Positions 8,214 through 17,412 of a DNA stretch of 64,000 bases are shown in pieces (within the stretch, counting starts at the first letter, position 1; every line of letters starts with the position of its first letter). The notes beneath the pieces were generated by a model. That model had not been told where the DNA came from. It ran no database searches and was given only the letters and a program-made list of their open reading frames with translations. The stretch is from the NCBI RefSeq assembly GCF_001315105.1, contig NZ_BAZR01000002.1:310001-374000 (forward strand), written 5' to 3'. Position numbers and translations under genes: made by a program. Source of the stretch: Paenibacillus sp. JCM 10914 (GTDB lineage Bacteria; Bacillota; Bacilli; Paenibacillales; Paenibacillaceae).

Positions 8214-11068
8214 AAACGAATATCGGGCATCTGGAATCCGCGGCTGGCATTGCTGGCGTGATTAAGGTTCTGATGTCCATGAAATATAAACAGCTGCCCG
8301 GCTTGCAAAATTTCAAAAAACTGAATCATCGTATATCAATCGAAGAGAGCCCGTTTTACATGGTCGATAAGCTCCGAGAGTGGAAGCTGCTTGAGAGCGA
8401 AGATGGACAGACCTATCCGAGGCGCGCGGGCATTAGCTCTTTCGGGTTCGGTGGAACCAATGCGCATGTCGTCCTTGAAGAAGCACCCGTTGCCAAGAAA
8501 AAGCAGAGCAAAAAACTCCCTCAATATGTAGTCTGTTTATCTGCTAAAACAGAAGAATCGCTTCGCCAAAGGGAACAAGATCTGGCACAATGGCTTAACA
8601 AACACGGGCAGGGCATCTCGCTAACGGATGTCAGCGCAACCCTGCTTCTTCGCCGGGAACATTTTGACGTAAGATCTGCTTATGTCGTCAGGGATTTGCA
8701 TGAGCTTCGCGAGAAATTACAACAAGCAGCCGACAAAAGTAAACCTGAAGGGTATTTTCATGATCGAATCCCGTTGACAGGGAAGAAGGAAGAGCCGCTC
8801 TTTGAACATCTGGGCAAGGTGCTAGTAACCGAGCTTCAATCTATCAAGAAGAGCAGCGTGCAAGAATACGGCCATAAACTGACGGCATTGGCAGAATTGT
8901 ATGTCAAAGGGTATGAGGTGGATTGGAAGGCCATATTCCCGGCCGATAAGATAGCTCATGTCCATCTCCCCACCTATCCTTTTGCGAGGGAGCGCTATTG
9001 GATACCCGAACCCGAACTAGGGATTTCGGAGGTCGGCGCGGCAGCTGAGCGTGCAGCAGCCTCCTATATTCACCCGCTTCTGCACCAGAATACATCGGAT
9101 TTCTCAGAACAGCGCTACAGCTCTACCTTTTCGGGCGAAGAGTTTTTCCTGAAAGATCATATGGTGAATAATCAGCGTGTCTTACCCGGCGTCGCTTACC
9201 TTGAAATGGCTCGGGAAGCCGTCTCGAAGGCCGCTGGATCTTCATCCCTAGCCAACTTCCCGATGCGAATGGAACATGTGGTTTGGGCCAAACCTATCGC
9301 GGTTGGGAACCATCCGGTTCAAGTTCATATTGCGCTTTTTCCTGATGAGCAGGGCGATGTTTCCTACGAAATTTACAGCGAGCCAGAAGAGGGAAATGAG
9401 GAGTCCGTTGTTCATAGCCAGGGAAATATTGCAGTTCGTCCAGAGCTGGTCAACGAAACGAACCAGGTGAATATCGATGATTTAAAAAAACAGCTAGCCA
9501 GAGTCGATGTTGCAATCGCGCAATACTATGATGTTTTCAAGCTAATGGGAATACATTATGGACCTGCACATCAAGGATTAGAAGAGGTATACGCGGGAGC
9601 CGACAGTGTCTTGGCTAAGCTGTCGATCCCTTCCTCGGTTCAGGGCACCGGGGAGGATCCCTATATCCTGCACCCCAGCTTACTGGATTCGGCGCTCCAG
9701 GCGGCCATGATCCTGATGCTTGGCTCGGACCTGACGGACGTGTTGGACGGCAAGGTTGCACCGAGGCTGTTCTTGCCGTTTGCATTGCAGGAGCTTGATG
9801 TTATGCATAGCTGCTCATCGATCATGTGGGCGCAGGTTCGGTATAGTCTTCAAGACAGAAGCTCAGGAAAGTCAGAGAAAGTCGATCTTGAACTCTATGA
9901 TGGACATGGGACTTTATGCGTAAGGATGATAGGTTTATCCTGGAGGATACTTGCTGTAGAAGAGGCCTTACTCCAAACCCAGGTTAACACGGGCACGATC
10001 TTGCTCCATCCTTCCTGGAAGGAACAGGACGCTGCGGGGGATAAGACATTCTTGAATAATGATGACCATTGTGTTGTGTTATGTGAAATGGACGAAGCGG
10101 CAAAGAAGAGCATTGAATCGCAAATGGAAGGCGTCCGTGTCCTGTCCTTGCAATCGAAACGCAAAAACCTGAAGGAACGGTTTCAAGCTTACTCGGGCAA
10201 CCTGCTTGATGAAATTCAAAGCATTCTGAAAGACGGCTCCAAAAAGAATGTATTCGTTCAAATTGTAATCCCAGCGCAGGGTGAGCATCAGCTGTTTACC
10301 GGTTTATCGGGGCTTTTGAAAACAGCGAGACTGGAGAACCCTAAAGTGGTGGGGCAGATGATTGAGGTTGATCAGCGGGTAACGACGGAGCGGTTGGTCG
10401 ACGCGTTGAGAGAGAATTATCTCAACCCCGGGGAGTTCCATATTCGTTATCTGGAAGGGAAGCATCTGGTTAAAGGCTGGGACGTCATGAAGACTCCCGC
10501 TACAGAAGAAAGCCCTCCTTGGAAAGAGAATGGTACGTATTTGATTACGGGTGGCATGGGAGGTCTGGGGTTGATCTTTGCCAATGAGATCGCTAAACAG
10601 ACGAAGGAAGTGACGCTCATTCTTACCGGCCGTTCTGCGCTCGGTACCGAATCAGCGCTTCAACTGGAGGCATTAAGATCGCAAGGCGCCAGGGTGGAGT
10701 ACAGACAGGCAGATGTGTCGAACCTCAAAGAGGTAGAGCAGCTCGTTCATAACGCTGCAGCCGAATTTGGGGGGCTTCAGGGAATCCTTCACAGCGCCGG
10801 TGTGATTAAAGACCGTCTCATGCTCAATAAAACAACGGAAGAACTGCAGGCCGTTTTGGCACCAAAAGTTGCAGGGCTCGTTAATTTGGATCAGGCCAGC
10901 AAGGAATTGAAGCTTGATCTTTTTGTCGTTTTTTCATCGGTATATGGAGTTATGGGCAATCCGGGACAGGCAGATTATTGTTCGGCCAATGCTTTATGGA
11001 TGCGTATGCATCATATAGAAATGAACTTGTGCAGGCGAAGGAGCGAAGCGGGCACACCTTGTCCGTGA
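8210..11068 (+). CDS. Trans-AT PKS, segment 2: end of KS1, DH, KR (module 1)
   Basis: The segment continues KS1 from the third catalytic motif NIGHLES to SSFGFGGTNAHVVLEE (about 8470). A post-KS linker follows, ending in PTYPFARERYWIP (about 9010). The dehydratase (about 9069-9950) is complete: DHMVNNQRVLPG, YGPAHQG and HPSLLDSALQ carry the catalytic His and Asp. The ketoreductase follows, with TYLITGGMGGLGLIF (NADPH site, about 10530), HSAGVIKDR (the aspartate often linked to B-type reduction) and catalytic Ser/Tyr in FSSVYGVMGNPGQADY. Module 1 should make an enoyl thioester. The frame is lost at 10993-10995, where TTT should be TTTT to give SANAFMDAYASY. The C-terminal tail after that point is out of frame and not real protein. 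Confidence 0.9.
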   Translation: MKTNIGHLESAAGIAGVIKVLMSMKYKQLPGLQNFKKLNHRISIEESPFYMVDKLREWKLLESEDGQTYPRRAGISSFGFGGTNAHVVLEEAPVAKKKQSKKLPQYVVCLSAKTEESLRQREQDLAQWLNKHGQGISLTDVSATLLLRREHFDVRSAYVVRDLHELREKLQQAADKSKPEGYFHDRIPLTGKKEEPLFEHLGKVLVTELQSIKKSSVQEYGHKLTALAELYVKGYEVDWKAIFPADKIAHVHLPTYPFARERYWIPEPELGISEVGAAAERAAASYIHPLLHQNTSDFSEQRYSSTFSGEEFFLKDHMVNNQRVLPGVAYLEMAREAVSKAAGSSSLANFPMRMEHVVWAKPIAVGNHPVQVHIALFPDEQGDVSYEIYSEPEEGNEESVVHSQGNIAVRPELVNETNQVNIDDLKKQLARVDVAIAQYYDVFKLMGIHYGPAHQGLEEVYAGADSVLAKLSIPSSVQGTGEDPYILHPSLLDSALQAAMILMLGSDLTDVLDGKVAPRLFLPFALQELDVMHSCSSIMWAQVRYSLQDRSSGKSEKVDLELYDGHGTLCVRMIGLSWRILAVEEALLQTQVNTGTILLHPSWKEQDAAGDKTFLNNDDHCVVLCEMDEAAKKSIESQMEGVRVLSLQSKRKNLKERFQAYSGNLLDEIQSILKDGSKKNVFVQIVIPAQGEHQLFTGLSGLLKTARLENPKVVGQMIEVDQRVTTERLVDALRENYLNPGEFHIRYLEGKHLVKGWDVMKTPATEESPPWKENGTYLITGGMGGLGLIFANEIAKQTKEVTLILTGRSALGTESALQLEALRSQGARVEYRQADVSNLKEVEQLVHNAAAEFGGLQGILHSAGVIKDRLMLNKTTEELQAVLAPKVAGLVNLDQASKELKLDLFVVFSSVYGVMGNPGQADYCSANALWMRMHHIEMNLCRRRSEAGTPCP

Positions 11069-13305
11069 ATTGGCCTTTATGGAAAGACGGCGGCATGCAG
11101 GTAGATGAACAATCCGCGCAGATGATGAAACAGCGGTTAGGGATGACAGCTATCGACACGCGTTCAGCAATGCTTGCTTTCAATCATGCCTGGATGTCCG
11201 GTAGAGATCAGGTGCTTGTCATGGCAGGCAATCCAGAGCTTTTCTATGCCAAATTGACGGAGCAGCAAGTTGTGAAGCCTGCGGTACCGTTGCAGGCCAC
11301 TCTTCCGACTTCGGAAAATGTCCCTTTCCTTCAAAAGAGCGAAGAAGTGTTAACGGAAAAAGCGATCACCTTCATAAAGAAGCAGCTATCAGCCGTCTTG
11401 AAACTGCCCGTTCAGCGAATAGAAGCGGATGCACCGATGGAGCATTATGGCATCGATTCCATCATGACCACTCAATTGACGAACGAATTGGAGAAAACCT
11501 TTGGCTCATTGTCCAAAACGCTATTCTTCGAATATCAAAATATTCGCGAATTGACCGGGTATTTCATCACGGCATACGAGGATAAATTGATGGAGGTTCT
11601 GGGAGAGAGGGAAGCCGTACAACCTGCAGAATTCGCAGAACCTGTTGCTGTTCAACAAGCGGAGCCATTCCTTTCGACACAAGGGTCGACGATGCGGAAC
11701 TTTGCGAGCCTTAGACGTTCAAGGCTATCATTGCCAACCAGGGACGAACGGAATGAGCGCATGAACGAAGCGATGGATATTGCCATTATCGGCGTGTCCG
11801 GACGTTATCCCGGTGCCGAGAATCTCCACCAGTTCTGGGAGGTACTGAAGAATGGCCAGGATTGCATTACGGAAATACCGAATGACCGCTGGGATTACCA
11901 TTTATATTTTGATGAGGATCGCAACAAACCGGGAAAAACGTACAGCAAATGGGGCGGATTTCTGCAGGGCGTAGACCAGTTCGATCCGTTGTTTTTCAAT
12001 ATATCGCCGCGCGAGGCGGAAATGATGGATCCGCAAGAACGTCTCTTTTTGCAATGCGTTTATGAAACCCTTGAGGATGCGGGTTATACCCGGGATAACC
12101 TCGGCCTATACAACGGCTTTGGGTTGGAGGGCAATGTTGGCGTCTATGTCGGGGCCATGTATCAGGAATATCAGCTGTATGGGGCTCAGGAACAAATCCA
12201 GGGAAATCCCCTTGCGCTGCCCGGACTTCCGGCATCCATCGCTAATCGCGTATCTTACTATTGCAATTTCCATGGTCCGAGCATGACCGTAGATACGATG
12301 TGCTCCTCCTCCATCACAGCGATTCATCTCGCATGTCAAAGCCTGCAGAGAGGGGAATGCGAGGTTTCCATCGCAGGCGGGGTCAACGTCTCGATTCATC
12401 CCAATAAATATTTGTATCTGTCACAAGGAAAGTTCATATCCAGCAGGGGAAGATGCGAGAGCTTTGGCGAGGGAGCAGAGGGATACGTACCCGGTGAAGG
12501 CGTAGGCGCGGTGCTGCTTAAACCGCTGTCCCAAGCGGTTGAGGACCGTGACCAAATCTATGGAATTATTAAAGCAACGGCAATTAATCATGGGGGAAAA
12601 ACCAACGGATACACGGTCCCTAATCCTAAGGCCCAAGCGAGCGTAATTGGCCGGGCCTTTAAGAAGGCGGGGATTGAGCCGCGGGCGATCAGTTACATGG
12701 AGGCGCACGGGACAGGGACTTCACTCGGAGATCCCATTGAAATCGCCGGTTTGAACAGTATATTCCAGGAGTATACGGATGATAAGCAGTTCTGTGCTCT
12801 CGGTTCGGCAAAATCAAATATCGGGCATTGCGAGAGTGCGGCGGGAATCGCAGGTTTGACCAAGGTGCTGCTGCAGCTTAAATACAAGCAGTTAGCTCCT
12901 TCGCTCCATTCCCGCGTACTGAATCCCAACATCGATTTTACCGGTACGCCGTTTGTCGTTCAGCAGGATCTTGTCGACTGGAAAAGACCCGTGTTAGAGA
13001 TCGATGGAGAACGGAAGGAATACCCGAGAATAGCGGGCGTATCGTCCTTCGGTGCGGGAGGGTCGAATGCCCATATCGTTGTAGAAGAATATATCCCAAC
13101 ATACGAAAGATCTTCGCCAATCATAGTAGATAGTCATAATCCGGTCATCATCGTGTTGTCAGCGAAAAATCAGGAGCAGCTGAAGCTGCAGGCGCAGCGC
13201 CTCCTTAAGGATATCGCGGATCAATCGTATCCGGAAGACAGCCTGATTGATATGGCGTATACCCTTCAAATCGGACGGGAAGCATGGAGGAGCGACTGGC
13301 CGTGA
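10978..13305 (+). CDS. Trans-AT PKS, segment 3: end of KR1, ACP1, KS2
   Basis: It resumes the KR1 C-terminus (FMDAYASYRNELV, then LSVNWPLWKDGGM). ACP1 (about 11350-11580) has the phosphopantetheine serine in HYGIDSIMT (about 11450). After a linker of about 60 residues, KS2 starts at MDIAIIGVSGRYPGAE (about 11775). It has DTMCSSS, EAHGTGTSLGDPIE and KSNIGHCESAAG, so all three catalytic residues are present, and ends near SSFGAGGSNAHIVVEE (about 13090). The frame breaks at 13282 in the post-KS linker; inserting a base between GC and ATG gives the usual LQIGREAMEERLAV. The overlap with the preceding frame (10978-11068) is an effect of the upstream frameshift, not a true gene overlap. Confidence 0.9.
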   Translation: MFGQCFMDAYASYRNELVQAKERSGHTLSVNWPLWKDGGMQVDEQSAQMMKQRLGMTAIDTRSAMLAFNHAWMSGRDQVLVMAGNPELFYAKLTEQQVVKPAVPLQATLPTSENVPFLQKSEEVLTEKAITFIKKQLSAVLKLPVQRIEADAPMEHYGIDSIMTTQLTNELEKTFGSLSKTLFFEYQNIRELTGYFITAYEDKLMEVLGEREAVQPAEFAEPVAVQQAEPFLSTQGSTMRNFASLRRSRLSLPTRDERNERMNEAMDIAIIGVSGRYPGAENLHQFWEVLKNGQDCITEIPNDRWDYHLYFDEDRNKPGKTYSKWGGFLQGVDQFDPLFFNISPREAEMMDPQERLFLQCVYETLEDAGYTRDNLGLYNGFGLEGNVGVYVGAMYQEYQLYGAQEQIQGNPLALPGLPASIANRVSYYCNFHGPSMTVDTMCSSSITAIHLACQSLQRGECEVSIAGGVNVSIHPNKYLYLSQGKFISSRGRCESFGEGAEGYVPGEGVGAVLLKPLSQAVEDRDQIYGIIKATAINHGGKTNGYTVPNPKAQASVIGRAFKKAGIEPRAISYMEAHGTGTSLGDPIEIAGLNSIFQEYTDDKQFCALGSAKSNIGHCESAAGIAGLTKVLLQLKYKQLAPSLHSRVLNPNIDFTGTPFVVQQDLVDWKRPVLEIDGERKEYPRIAGVSSFGAGGSNAHIVVEEYIPTYERSSPIIVDSHNPVIIVLSAKNQEQLKLQAQRLLKDIADQSYPEDSLIDMAYTLQIGREAWRSDWP

Positions 13306-16300
13306 TGGTATCCACGATGAGAGAACTGGCGGATAAACTTACGGATTATATCGAAGGCCGAGATCATGTGGAGGGCGTGCATGATGGCCAAGTTAAACGC
13401 AACAAAGAGGCATTATCTGTGTTTGCCAGGGATGAGGAGTTGCAGGAAGCCATCGTTAAATGGATACAGCGCAAAAAATACAACAAACTCGCAAGTCTCT
13501 GGGTAAAAGGTTTGAATGTGGAATGGAGCTTGCTTTACGGCGATACTCGACCGCACCGGATCAGCCTGCCGGTCTATCCGTTTGCTCAAGACCGTTACTG
13601 GTACCCTCAAGCGAATATGGACTCGTCGGGAAGCAGTTCGGTAACAAAACATGCCGTCACTCCTGCTCGCCTTGAAGGTAATGTCGAGCGTAAGATGTGT
13701 TTGTTGAACAAGACGTGGATACCAGCATTAATAGAAGTTTCAATTGACATGAATCGCTTTAAGAATCGAACCATTGCCGTATTGGCGACCCAGGAAACGA
13801 TGGAATTAGCCGTCCAGGTGTCCGGACATTTCACAAACAGCCGGATCATTGATATTCAGAATATGGCACAGGAATTTCATCAGACCGAGCAGGACTGGAA
13901 GCAATATGGCGGCTGTATTGACGTTGTCGGTTGCGGCAGGCAGGCAGCGGGTCTGACCGGATGGATTCCCTGGCTTCAAAAAGTGATTGAACATGCTGAC
14001 GAAGCGGGTCTGATACTGCTTGGCGTAACGCAAGGGCTGGAGTCGTTCCTCAATGATGAGGTCAATTTGTCCGGCGCTGATCGCGCGGGATTGTATCGAA
14101 TGCTGCAAAGTGAGTATAGCCGCTTGAAATCTCGTCATATGGATGTGGATACAGCAAGTGATGTTCTTATCACGGCTGAGCAAATCGTGAGCGAATTCGC
14201 AGCTGAATGTCAGGATACGGAAATTGCTTACCGCAGCGGCAAGCGATACCGGGCAGCCCTGCAAGAGGTGCAGGATCTCAGCACTGGCAAGTCACCGTTC
14301 ACTTTTCCAAAGGGTCATGTACTTTGGATTACAGGCGGGACCCGGGGAATTGGGTATGCATCTGCCGTGCATTTTGTAAGGAAATACGGTGTTAAGAAGC
14401 TGGTTCTAACCGGTCGGGAAGCGCTGCCTCCACGAGAGGAATGGGGATTTTACAAGGGTCAGCATACGGCCACAGCTCGCAAAATTGAAGCGATTCAGGC
14501 TTTGGAAGCACAACATATAGAAGTGAGGGTCCTAGCGGTATCCTTAACGGATGAGCGTGCGATGCGGGAGAGCAAGGAATTGGTCAAAAAGTCGATGGGA
14601 CCTATTGGAGGCGTTATACATTGTGCTGGACTCATTGATACGTATAATCCGGCGTTCATAAGAAAGCCGGTTGAAGGAATCAATCAGGTTTTTGACCCGA
14701 AAGTGGCGGGACTACAGGTACTCTATGATTGCTTTAGGCAAGAATCTTTATCATTGTTTGTGCTTTTCTCGTCGGTATCGTCTACGATTCCGGTTTTAGG
14801 TTCTGGACAAAGCGATTATGTTATGGCGAACGCTTACATGGACTATTTCGCGGAGAAGGAACAATACGTAAATCCCGTAGTCAGCATCCAGTGGCCGAGC
14901 TGGAAAGAGATCGGGATGGGAGAGGTGAGGAGCAGGGCTTACGAGCAAACGGGTTTGCTGAGCGTGACGAATGAAGAGGGGCTACAGTTGTTAGATCGGA
15001 TTCTCGCAAGCAGAACAAGATCGGTGGTTCTGCCGGCTGTTGTGAACCCGGAGTTATGGAATCCTGGCAAGCTTATGCATATTGCCGTCCAGGAGAGCTC
15101 GGAGGGAGGCAGGGGACAGAAGCGAGGCAGGCAGAAACCCATGCCGACTTCTTCTAAGACCGCCGAGAGCCTGTTGAATATAACGCAGGAGTGGCTTACC
15201 GAATTGTTGGCAGAAGAATTGAAAATTCCGTTGTCCCGGCTTGAGCTGGATACAGCATTTCAGGACTACGGCGTAGATTCGATTATGATCGCTCAATTGC
15301 TGCGCCGAATGAATCAACTAGCCGAGTTGGATCTGGAGCCTACTCTGTTATTTGAATATCCGACCATCGAATCATTGGCGTCATGGCTCGTCAGTACCCA
15401 TCCAGGAGCCGTATCACAGGTGCTGGAACCTGCAAATATCGAAGAAACTGATATCGAAATGAAAGATTCTTCATCGCGTGTACCCGTGGCTACAATAGAA
15501 AGAGGGCCATCGAATCATCGTATTCGTGGAGCCGTTTCTTCTGATATAGCGGTGGTGGGTTTGTCATGCCGATTCCCGGGTGCCGAGTCGCTTGAAGAAT
15601 ATTGGAGGGTATTATCAGAGGGAAGATCCGCGATTCGTCAGGTCCCGCATGAAAGATGGGGGGAATCAAGCCAGTTCTATGCCGGATTGTTGAATGACAT
15701 TACAAGCTTTGATCCGTCATTCTTCCTCATCCCTGAAGCAGATGCCCGAGCCATGGATCCTCAGGCACTATTGGTGCTGGAAGAGAGCCTGAAGCTGCTA
15801 TGCCATGCCGGGTATACGCAACACGAGATGAAGGGCAAACCGACAGGTGTCTACCTCGGAGCTCGAACGCAGCATCAACCGGAAGAATCAAGTTTATATC
15901 AAGCACGTAATCCCATAGTGGCCGTCGGGCAGAACTATTTGGCTGCCAACATCTCGCAATTTCTTGACCTCCGCGGTCCAAGCGTTGTAATGGATACAGC
16001 ATGCTCTTCGGCCCTGGTTGCGATGAACATGGCAATACAAGCGCTGCATGCAGGAGATATCGATTCAGCCATTGTCGGCGGCGCAAGCCTGTTGACAACG
16101 AATAGCGCGCACAGAATATTCGAGCAACGGGGGATATTAAGTCCGGTGCAGGACTTTCATATGTTTGACAAACGAGCAAATGGTGTGGTGCTAGGAGAAG
16201 GCGCAGGCATGGTACTCTTGAAGACTGTGGAACAGGCTCTTGCAGACGGTGACCGGATCTACGCTGTCATCAAGGCCCTCGCCGTTAACAATGATGGGCG

Positions 16301-16907
16301 GACGGCAGGACCTTCAACTCCGAATATCCAAGCACAGCGGGAAGTTTTACAATCGGCATTGCGCAAGAGTGGAAGGACCCCTGAGGAGATCAGTTATATT
16401 GAGACCAATGGTTCCGGAACGACGGTGACCGATCTGCTGGAGCTTAAGGCGATTCATTCGGTTTATCGGGAATCGAGCATGGTTCCGCTGGGGCTGGGAT
16501 CGATGAAACCTAATATCGGGCATCCGCTATGTGCCGAAGGTATTGCGAGTTTTATTAAAGTGGTATTGATGATGCAGCATGGGCGGTTTGTTCCTTTCTT
16601 ATCTGGTGGAGAAGCTATGACGCATTATGACATAGAGACCTCGCCGTTTTATTTTAGCAGAGAAAATACCGAGTGGACCCATACATCGAGAACGGCTGCC
16701 ATTAACTGTTTTGCCGACGGGGGCACTAACGCCCATGTGATTCTGGAGGAAGGCACGGATTTGGCTCTTCAACGCAATACAAGGCAGCCCATACCGATTC
16801 CGGCATTAAACAAACAGCGGCTTTGGCAGAGACATTCCATGACGGTGCCAAGCAGCACAATAGCAGCTAACGTTCCTGAGGATATTTTTTGGGACAAATT
16901 CGACTAG
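13284..16907 (+). CDS. Trans-AT PKS, segment 4: KR2, ACP2, non-elongating KS3
   Basis: The segment starts in the KS2 linker and reaches PVYPFAQDRYWYP (about 13600). KR2 (about 14320-14930) has LWITGGTRGIGYAS and FSSVSSTIPVLGSGQSDY; a long structural subdomain precedes it. ACP2 carries DYGVDSIMIAQLL (about 15270). KS3 (15541-16770) keeps the active Cys (DTACSSALVA) and the last His (NIGHPLCAEG), but the HGTGT motif has become NGSGTT (about 16407), so the decarboxylation histidine is gone. This is the mark of a non-elongating KS0. With the DH-ACP that follows, the order KS-KR-ACP-KS0-DH-ACP is a classic dehydrating bimodule. The segment stops with FWDKFD and TAG at 16905. This may be a true gene end (DH begins the next gene behind a good ribosome site) or one more lost base. 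Confidence 0.9.
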   Translation: MEERLAVMVSTMRELADKLTDYIEGRDHVEGVHDGQVKRNKEALSVFARDEELQEAIVKWIQRKKYNKLASLWVKGLNVEWSLLYGDTRPHRISLPVYPFAQDRYWYPQANMDSSGSSSVTKHAVTPARLEGNVERKMCLLNKTWIPALIEVSIDMNRFKNRTIAVLATQETMELAVQVSGHFTNSRIIDIQNMAQEFHQTEQDWKQYGGCIDVVGCGRQAAGLTGWIPWLQKVIEHADEAGLILLGVTQGLESFLNDEVNLSGADRAGLYRMLQSEYSRLKSRHMDVDTASDVLITAEQIVSEFAAECQDTEIAYRSGKRYRAALQEVQDLSTGKSPFTFPKGHVLWITGGTRGIGYASAVHFVRKYGVKKLVLTGREALPPREEWGFYKGQHTATARKIEAIQALEAQHIEVRVLAVSLTDERAMRESKELVKKSMGPIGGVIHCAGLIDTYNPAFIRKPVEGINQVFDPKVAGLQVLYDCFRQESLSLFVLFSSVSSTIPVLGSGQSDYVMANAYMDYFAEKEQYVNPVVSIQWPSWKEIGMGEVRSRAYEQTGLLSVTNEEGLQLLDRILASRTRSVVLPAVVNPELWNPGKLMHIAVQESSEGGRGQKRGRQKPMPTSSKTAESLLNITQEWLTELLAEELKIPLSRLELDTAFQDYGVDSIMIAQLLRRMNQLAELDLEPTLLFEYPTIESLASWLVSTHPGAVSQVLEPANIEETDIEMKDSSSRVPVATIERGPSNHRIRGAVSSDIAVVGLSCRFPGAESLEEYWRVLSEGRSAIRQVPHERWGESSQFYAGLLNDITSFDPSFFLIPEADARAMDPQALLVLEESLKLLCHAGYTQHEMKGKPTGVYLGARTQHQPEESSLYQARNPIVAVGQNYLAANISQFLDLRGPSVVMDTACSSALVAMNMAIQALHAGDIDSAIVGGASLLTTNSAHRIFEQRGILSPVQDFHMFDKRANGVVLGEGAGMVLLKTVEQALADGDRIYAVIKALAVNNDGRTAGPSTPNIQAQREVLQSALRKSGRTPEEISYIETNGSGTTVTDLLELKAIHSVYRESSMVPLGLGSMKPNIGHPLCAEGIASFIKVVLMMQHGRFVPFLSGGEAMTHYDIETSPFYFSRENTEWTHTSRTAAINCFADGGTNAHVILEEGTDLALQRNTRQPIPIPALNKQRLWQRHSMTVPSSTIAANVPEDIFWDKFD

Positions 16908-16921
16908 GAAGGAGCAAGCGT

Positions 16922-17392
16922 ATGTACGAACAATTTAACCTGTCAGCGAAGAATCCGATTATCAGCAACCATAAGGTGTACGGACAAGAGTTATTGCCTG
17001 GACTGGCATATATCGATCTTATATATCAAGCGTATAAGAAGAACCACTATTCTTTCGACAGACTTGAACTTCGAAACTTGAGTATTTTTAAGCCGCTTGC
17101 TGCTGTGCCGGGTTATTCTGTCAGACTTGGCGTGCATTGCAATGAAATTTCTGCAGGTACATGGCAGATTCGTCTCGAGGGCCAGAATCAGCGCGATGGC
17201 TTACTGGAACCGGAAATAACCTTGTATGCTACGGCCGAGATGGTTCTTATCGATCCGGTGTCGTATGAGGATACATTGGATATGAGCCTCGTGAAGCGGT
17301 CGGTCAACAGAGAGCTCAGACTGCATGATATATATGAAGAGTATCGAAGCCAGGAATTGGTTCATACCGGATTTATGAAGCAGAAGGCCTAA
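16922..17392 (+). CDS. Trans-AT PKS, segment 5: N-terminal half of DH2 (possible start of second PKS gene)
   Basis: The ATG at 16922 follows GGAAGGAG with seven bases between and lies 14 bases after the previous stop, so it can be a real gene start. The protein begins almost directly with a dehydratase: NPIISNHKVYGQELLPG holds the catalytic His. A split between a KS0 and the DH that serves it is known in trans-AT bimodules. Against a true start, the frame is one base behind the preceding segment, as at every error site here; adding one T at 16905 gives FWDKFDLGRSKRMYEQFNL without a break. The segment ends at FMKQKA. Restoring one A at 17378-17379 gives GFMKAEGLIYELDTAV and joins the rest of the DH. 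Confidence 0.85.
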   Translation: MYEQFNLSAKNPIISNHKVYGQELLPGLAYIDLIYQAYKKNHYSFDRLELRNLSIFKPLAAVPGYSVRLGVHCNEISAGTWQIRLEGQNQRDGLLEPEITLYATAEMVLIDPVSYEDTLDMSLVKRSVNRELRLHDIYEEYRSQELVHTGFMKQKA

Positions 17393-17412
17393 TCTATGAA
17401 CTCGATACCGCA

